Positions 6,904-9,451 of a stretch of 9,451 bases of DNA are shown in pieces. This DNA comes from Gammaproteobacteria bacterium. Lineage in GTDB: Bacteria; Pseudomonadota; Gammaproteobacteria; Granulosicoccales; Granulosicoccaceae. Every line of letters starts with the position of its first letter. Position 1 is the first letter of the stretch. The DNA is taken from positions 1 to 9,451 of the forward strand of contig JAGRHW010000127.1 of assembly GCA_020444765.1 (NCBI GenBank), in the 5' to 3' direction. Position numbers and translations under genes: made by a program. The notes beneath the pieces were generated by a model. The model did no database searches. It saw only the letters and a list, made by a program, of their open reading frames with translations, and was not told where the DNA came from.

Positions 6904-7858
6904 GCACTATCTGATTACCGGTGGCGCCGGGTTTATCGGTTCGCATCTGGCCGATCGTTTGCTCGATAGCGGACACAGAGTCACGGTTCTGGATGATTTG
7001 TCGACCGGCACCTTGGACAATATCGCGCATCGTATTGCGTCAGCGGATTTTTGTTTTGAGCAAGGCAGTGTGCTTGACCAGGAGCTGGTCGAACGCCTGA
7101 TGGCGTCGGTTGATGTGGTCGTGCATCTGGCTGCAGTTGTGGGTGTGCGTTTGATAGCAGAAGCGCCGGTTGATACCCTGGTGGTCAATATGCAGGGGAC
7201 GGAAGTGGTATTACGGGCCGCGGCGAAGCAGGCCTGTAAAGTCCTTGTGGCGAGCACCTCGGAAGTCTACGGCAAACGCCGGGACTTGCCTTTTGCCGAA
7301 GATGCCGACCCGATACTCGGGCCGAGTGATGCGCCACGCTGGGGTTATGCCGTCAGCAAGCTGGCCGACGAACACCTGGCCATGGCGTATCATCAGCAGT
7401 TTGGCCTGCCTGTTGTGGTGACACGTTTGTTCAACACCGTCGGACCAAGGCAAAGCGCTGACTATGGCATGGTCTTGCCTCGTCTGGTTCAACAGGCTTT
7501 AAGAGGGGACCCTCTAACGGTTTATGGCACCGGGCGGCAAAGCCGTTGCTTCTGCAGTGTACATGATGTCACGCGCGCGCTGGTGAGCCTGCTTGATCAG
7601 CCACAGGCCAATGGCGGTGTTTTCAATGTCGGCTCAGAGGAAGAGATCACCATCATGGCACTGGCTGAACGGATAATCGCGCTTCTGGGCAGTCGCTCGG
7701 TGATTCAAACGATGCCGTTCGAGCAGGTGTATCATCAGGGCTTTGAGGACATTGCGGTACGCAAGCCCGACACCCGGAAACTACGGGATCTGTGTGGCTG
7801 GGAAACCCGCCACGATCTGGATGGAATTATCCGCGAAGTCGCTGAATGGTTTTTTTGA
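6896..7858 (+). CDS. NAD-dependent nucleotide-sugar epimerase/dehydratase (extended SDR)
   Basis: A 320-residue extended short-chain dehydrogenase, full length. The Rossmann motif GGAGFIGSH is at 9-17 and the acidic residues at 33-34 (LDDLSTG) favour NAD. The catalytic set is S120-T121-S122-E123 in STSEVYG and Y151-x3-K155 in YAVSK. RLFNTVGPRQ (177-186), LTVYGTGRQSRCF (207-219) and a C-terminal RKPDTRKLRDLCGW are typical of the GalE / UDP-glucuronate decarboxylase group. The exact reaction (4-epimerisation, decarboxylation or other) cannot be fixed from motifs. The ATG at 6896 overlaps the upstream gene by 8 bp. It likely supplies the activated sugar used by one of the two transferases before it. 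It is the last gene of the cassette and converges with the tRNA gene 97 bp further on. Confidence 0.93.
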   Translation: MSKHYLITGGAGFIGSHLADRLLDSGHRVTVLDDLSTGTLDNIAHRIASADFCFEQGSVLDQELVERLMASVDVVVHLAAVVGVRLIAEAPVDTLVVNMQGTEVVLRAAAKQACKVLVASTSEVYGKRRDLPFAEDADPILGPSDAPRWGYAVSKLADEHLAMAYHQQFGLPVVVTRLFNTVGPRQSADYGMVLPRLVQQALRGDPLTVYGTGRQSRCFCSVHDVTRALVSLLDQPQANGGVFNVGSEEEITIMALAERIIALLGSRSVIQTMPFEQVYHQGFEDIAVRKPDTRKLRDLCGWETRHDLDGIIREVAEWFF

Positions 7859-7868
7859 ATGGATGCGG

Positions 7869-7889
7869 TGTTTTGATCTTTACAAAACA
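7869..7889. repeat. 7-bp inverted repeat between converging epimerase and tRNA-Leu genes
   Basis: TGTTTTG (7869-7875) pairs with CAAAACA (7883-7889) around atcttta. A second AT-rich stem, AGAAAT/ATTTCT, lies at 7905-7921. Both sit between convergent transcription units, where a two-way transcription end would be expected. Neither is GC-rich nor followed by a T tract on either strand, so termination is a weak inference. Confidence 0.35.
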
Positions 7890-7954
7890 GACGATTGTTC
7901 CGTGAGAAATTTCTGATTTCTAATATACTGAATACAAATAGAATTATCAGACTT

Positions 7955-8041
7955 TGGTGCCGAGGAGAGGACTTGAACCTCCACTCCCATACGGGAACTA
8001 GCACCTGAAGCTAGCGCGTCTACCAATTCCGCCACCTCGGC
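7955..8041 (-). tRNA. tRNA-Leu (anticodon CAG)
   Basis: The - strand reads as a complete 87-nt class II tRNA with the CCA end encoded in the DNA. The acceptor stem GCCGAGG pairs fully with CCTCGGC, followed by discriminator A and CCA. The anticodon arm is CTAGC-TTCAGGT-GCTAG, placing CAG as anticodon, which reads CUG leucine codons. The long variable arm (CCC-GTAT-GGG) and the T arm GGAGG-TTCAAGT-CCTCT are as expected for leucine tRNAs; the discriminator A is the leucine identity base. It is divergent from rnr and has its own promoter upstream. Confidence 0.98.
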
Positions 8042-8079
8042 ATGGTGTTGGGAAGAGTCAGTGCTTGACTGAGGCGCGA

Positions 8080-8108
8080 AATTTACAGATTGTTGTGGTA
8101 GTTGTCAA
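8080..8108 (-). promoter_or_regulatory. Sigma-70 promoter of tRNA-Leu
   Basis: On the - strand, TTGACA (8108-8103) is a perfect -35 box, followed by a 17-base spacer and TAAATT (8085-8080) as the -10 box. The next bases, TCGCGCC (8079-8073), form a GC-rich discriminator, as seen at stable-RNA promoters under stringent (ppGpp) control. Transcription should begin near 8073, leaving a leader of about 30 nt before the mature tRNA. The leader contains a short AGTCA/TGACT hairpin that may assist 5' processing. Confidence 0.88.
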
Positions 8109-8201
8109 TCGCTTATGCGTAAATAGACGCCACGAACGCAGGTAGGGGATTCACTGCTGACTTTCTTCGCACCAAAGAGTCCCAATCAATCAAGAGACCG
8201 A

Positions 8202-9451
8202 ATGAAAAAGCGAAAAACCGCAGTAAAACTCGCCAAGGTGGATCCGAACTACTCGGGCGAAGCGAAAAAATATTCCAAACCTGTCGCGAGCCGCGACTTT
8301 CTTCTAAAAATTCTCAAGGATCACGGCGGACCGCTGACACTCGAGCAGTTTATCGATTATTTCGAAGTGCACGGTGATGAAGAGTCCATCGAGGGGCTGC
8401 GCCGGCGTCTCGGCGCCATGACACGGGACGGCCAGCTGGTGCGTAACCGGCGTGGCGGGTTTGTGCCGCTCAGTAATTCCGACCTTATCCATGGGCGTAT
8501 CAGCGCGCATCCCGACGGTTTCGGGTTCCTGGTGCCGGATGAAGGGGGCGATGATATTTTCATCAGCGGCAAGGAAATGCGCCAGGTGTTGCACGGCGAC
8601 CGGGCGGTCGTCTGTCTGACCGGGGTCGATCACCGGCGCCGCAAGCAGGGCCGGATTGTCGACGTGCTGGAGCGCGCCAACGCGCAGCTGGTCGGCAGGT
8701 TCCATACCGAACGGGGCATCCCCTTTGTGCTGGCCGACAACAAGCGGATTCATCAGGAGATCCTGTTGCCGCCGGACGGCGCCGGCAAGGCCAAAGAAGG
8801 CGATATCGTGCTGGTCGAGATCGTCGAGCAGCCGACCAAACGCCACCAACCGGTCGGCCGGGTGCTCGATGTGCTCGGTGCGCATATGATGCCGGGGATG
8901 GAGATCGAAGTGTCGATCCATTCCCACGGTATTCCGGCGAAGTGGCCAGATATGGTGGTCGGCGAATCCAAGGCCTTTGGCGACAGTGTCCTGGAGTCCG
9001 ACAAGCAGGGGCGCAAGGATGTCCGCAAGTTGCCGCTGGTGACGATCGACGGCGAAGACGCGAAAGATTTCGACGATGCGGTCTATTGCAGCAGAACCCA
9101 AAACGGCTGGCGCCTGCTGGTGGCGATCGCCGATGTGTCGCATTACGTGACGCCGGGCAGTGCACTGGATGAAGAAGCCAGGAACCGCGGGACATCAGTG
9201 TATTTTCCGGGGCGTGTCATTCCGATGCTGCCCGAATCCCTGTCGAACGGTTTGTGTTCACTCAATCCTGACGTTGACCGGCTTTGTCTGTTGTGCGAAC
9301 TGTCGATCAACCGGGACGGCCAGATCACCCGTTCCGGTTTCAGCAAGGCGGTGATGCGGTCGCACGCGCGCCTGACCTATACGCAGGTCGCCGCCATGTT
9401 GATCGACAAGGACCCGGCGCTGCGTAAACAGTACAAGCCGCTGGTAAAGCA
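8202..9451 (+). CDS. rnr: RNase R, 3'-5' exoribonuclease (first 416 codons, cut by window edge)
   Basis: Partial gene; the family is about 750-820 residues, so roughly half is visible. It starts with a lysine-rich segment (MKKRKTAVKL), then a winged-helix region at about 31-90. The first cold-shock domain is at about 97-155 (GRISAHPDGFGFLVPDEGG), the second at about 163-225, and the RNB catalytic domain begins near 275. The active-site acidic cluster is intact in IDGEDAKDFDDAVY: D283, D289, D291 and D292, matching the spacing of the metal-binding aspartates of E. coli RNase R. The enzyme degrades structured RNA from the 3' end and takes part in rRNA and mRNA quality control and stress survival. 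The start is the ATG at 8202, with weak aagaga ahead; no other good in-frame start lies nearby upstream. A promoter must lie in 8110-8195, but none is clear. Confidence 0.97.
   Translation, partial: MKKRKTAVKLAKVDPNYSGEAKKYSKPVASRDFLLKILKDHGGPLTLEQFIDYFEVHGDEESIEGLRRRLGAMTRDGQLVRNRRGGFVPLSNSDLIHGRISAHPDGFGFLVPDEGGDDIFISGKEMRQVLHGDRAVVCLTGVDHRRRKQGRIVDVLERANAQLVGRFHTERGIPFVLADNKRIHQEILLPPDGAGKAKEGDIVLVEIVEQPTKRHQPVGRVLDVLGAHMMPGMEIEVSIHSHGIPAKWPDMVVGESKAFGDSVLESDKQGRKDVRKLPLVTIDGEDAKDFDDAVYCSRTQNGWRLLVAIADVSHYVTPGSALDEEARNRGTSVYFPGRVIPMLPESLSNGLCSLNPDVDRLCLLCELSINRDGQITRSGFSKAVMRSHARLTYTQVAAMLIDKDPALRKQYKPLVK

Noticed and set aside
8102..8125. TTGTCA with TAAATA as a + strand promoter for rnr
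   Set aside because: The spacing is only 12 bases, far from the 16-18 needed; TTGTCA is just part of the tRNA -35 region read on the other strand.
8304..9143. A 279-codon open frame on the - strand opposite rnr
   Set aside because: It lies wholly antisense to the well-recognised RNase R gene, matches no family I know, and is the kind of open frame that codon bias in GC-rich genes produces.

Overview
The window looks like part of the chromosome of a gammaproteobacterium able to reduce nitric oxide. Gene content and protein character suggest this: a norE-norF-norQ-x-y-norD cluster, a gammaproteobacterial-type tRNA-Leu(CAG), and an RNase R gene. No species can be named from sequence alone. All protein genes are on the + strand and only the tRNA is on the - strand. 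Both ends are cut: the left edge lies inside the 3' end of norE, and the right edge lies inside rnr.

Left region (1-4448) is the accessory half of a nitric oxide reductase (NOR) operon. In order it holds the C-terminal end of NorE (cytochrome oxidase subunit III family), NorF (small membrane protein), NorQ (MoxR-type AAA+ ATPase), a DUF4870-like small membrane protein, a short CcoG/NapH-like membrane protein with two 4Fe-4S motifs, and NorD (VWA domain). The junctions from norF to norD overlap or are 1 bp apart, so the genes are probably translated as a coupled unit. NorQ and NorD are known to form an ATPase/VWA machine needed to activate the NorBC reductase. The two genes between them are the most interesting content here, since a redox-active membrane Fe-S protein sits where it could help build or feed the reductase. 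The catalytic genes norC and norB and the operon promoter are not in the window. At the left edge a 55-bp exact tandem duplication disrupts the norE reading frame and joins it in frame to norF. This is either a real mutation or an assembly artefact.

Middle region: 4449-4825 is a 377-bp, AT-richer gap with no convincing gene. It holds two perfect inverted repeats. After it, 4826-7858 is a compact three-gene sugar cassette: an ExoA-like family 2 glycosyltransferase, a GT4-type glycosyltransferase and an NAD-dependent sugar epimerase/dehydratase. These genes overlap end to start and probably help make a surface polysaccharide or other glycan. No polymerase, flippase or priming transferase is visible.

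Right region: a complete tRNA-Leu(CAG) lies on the - strand (7955-8041) with a clear sigma-70 promoter (8080-8108). It points toward the sugar cassette. Divergent from it is rnr (from 8202), encoding the 3'-5' exoribonuclease RNase R, of which the first 416 codons are visible. This right region is housekeeping; the nor and sugar modules to its left are accessory in character.
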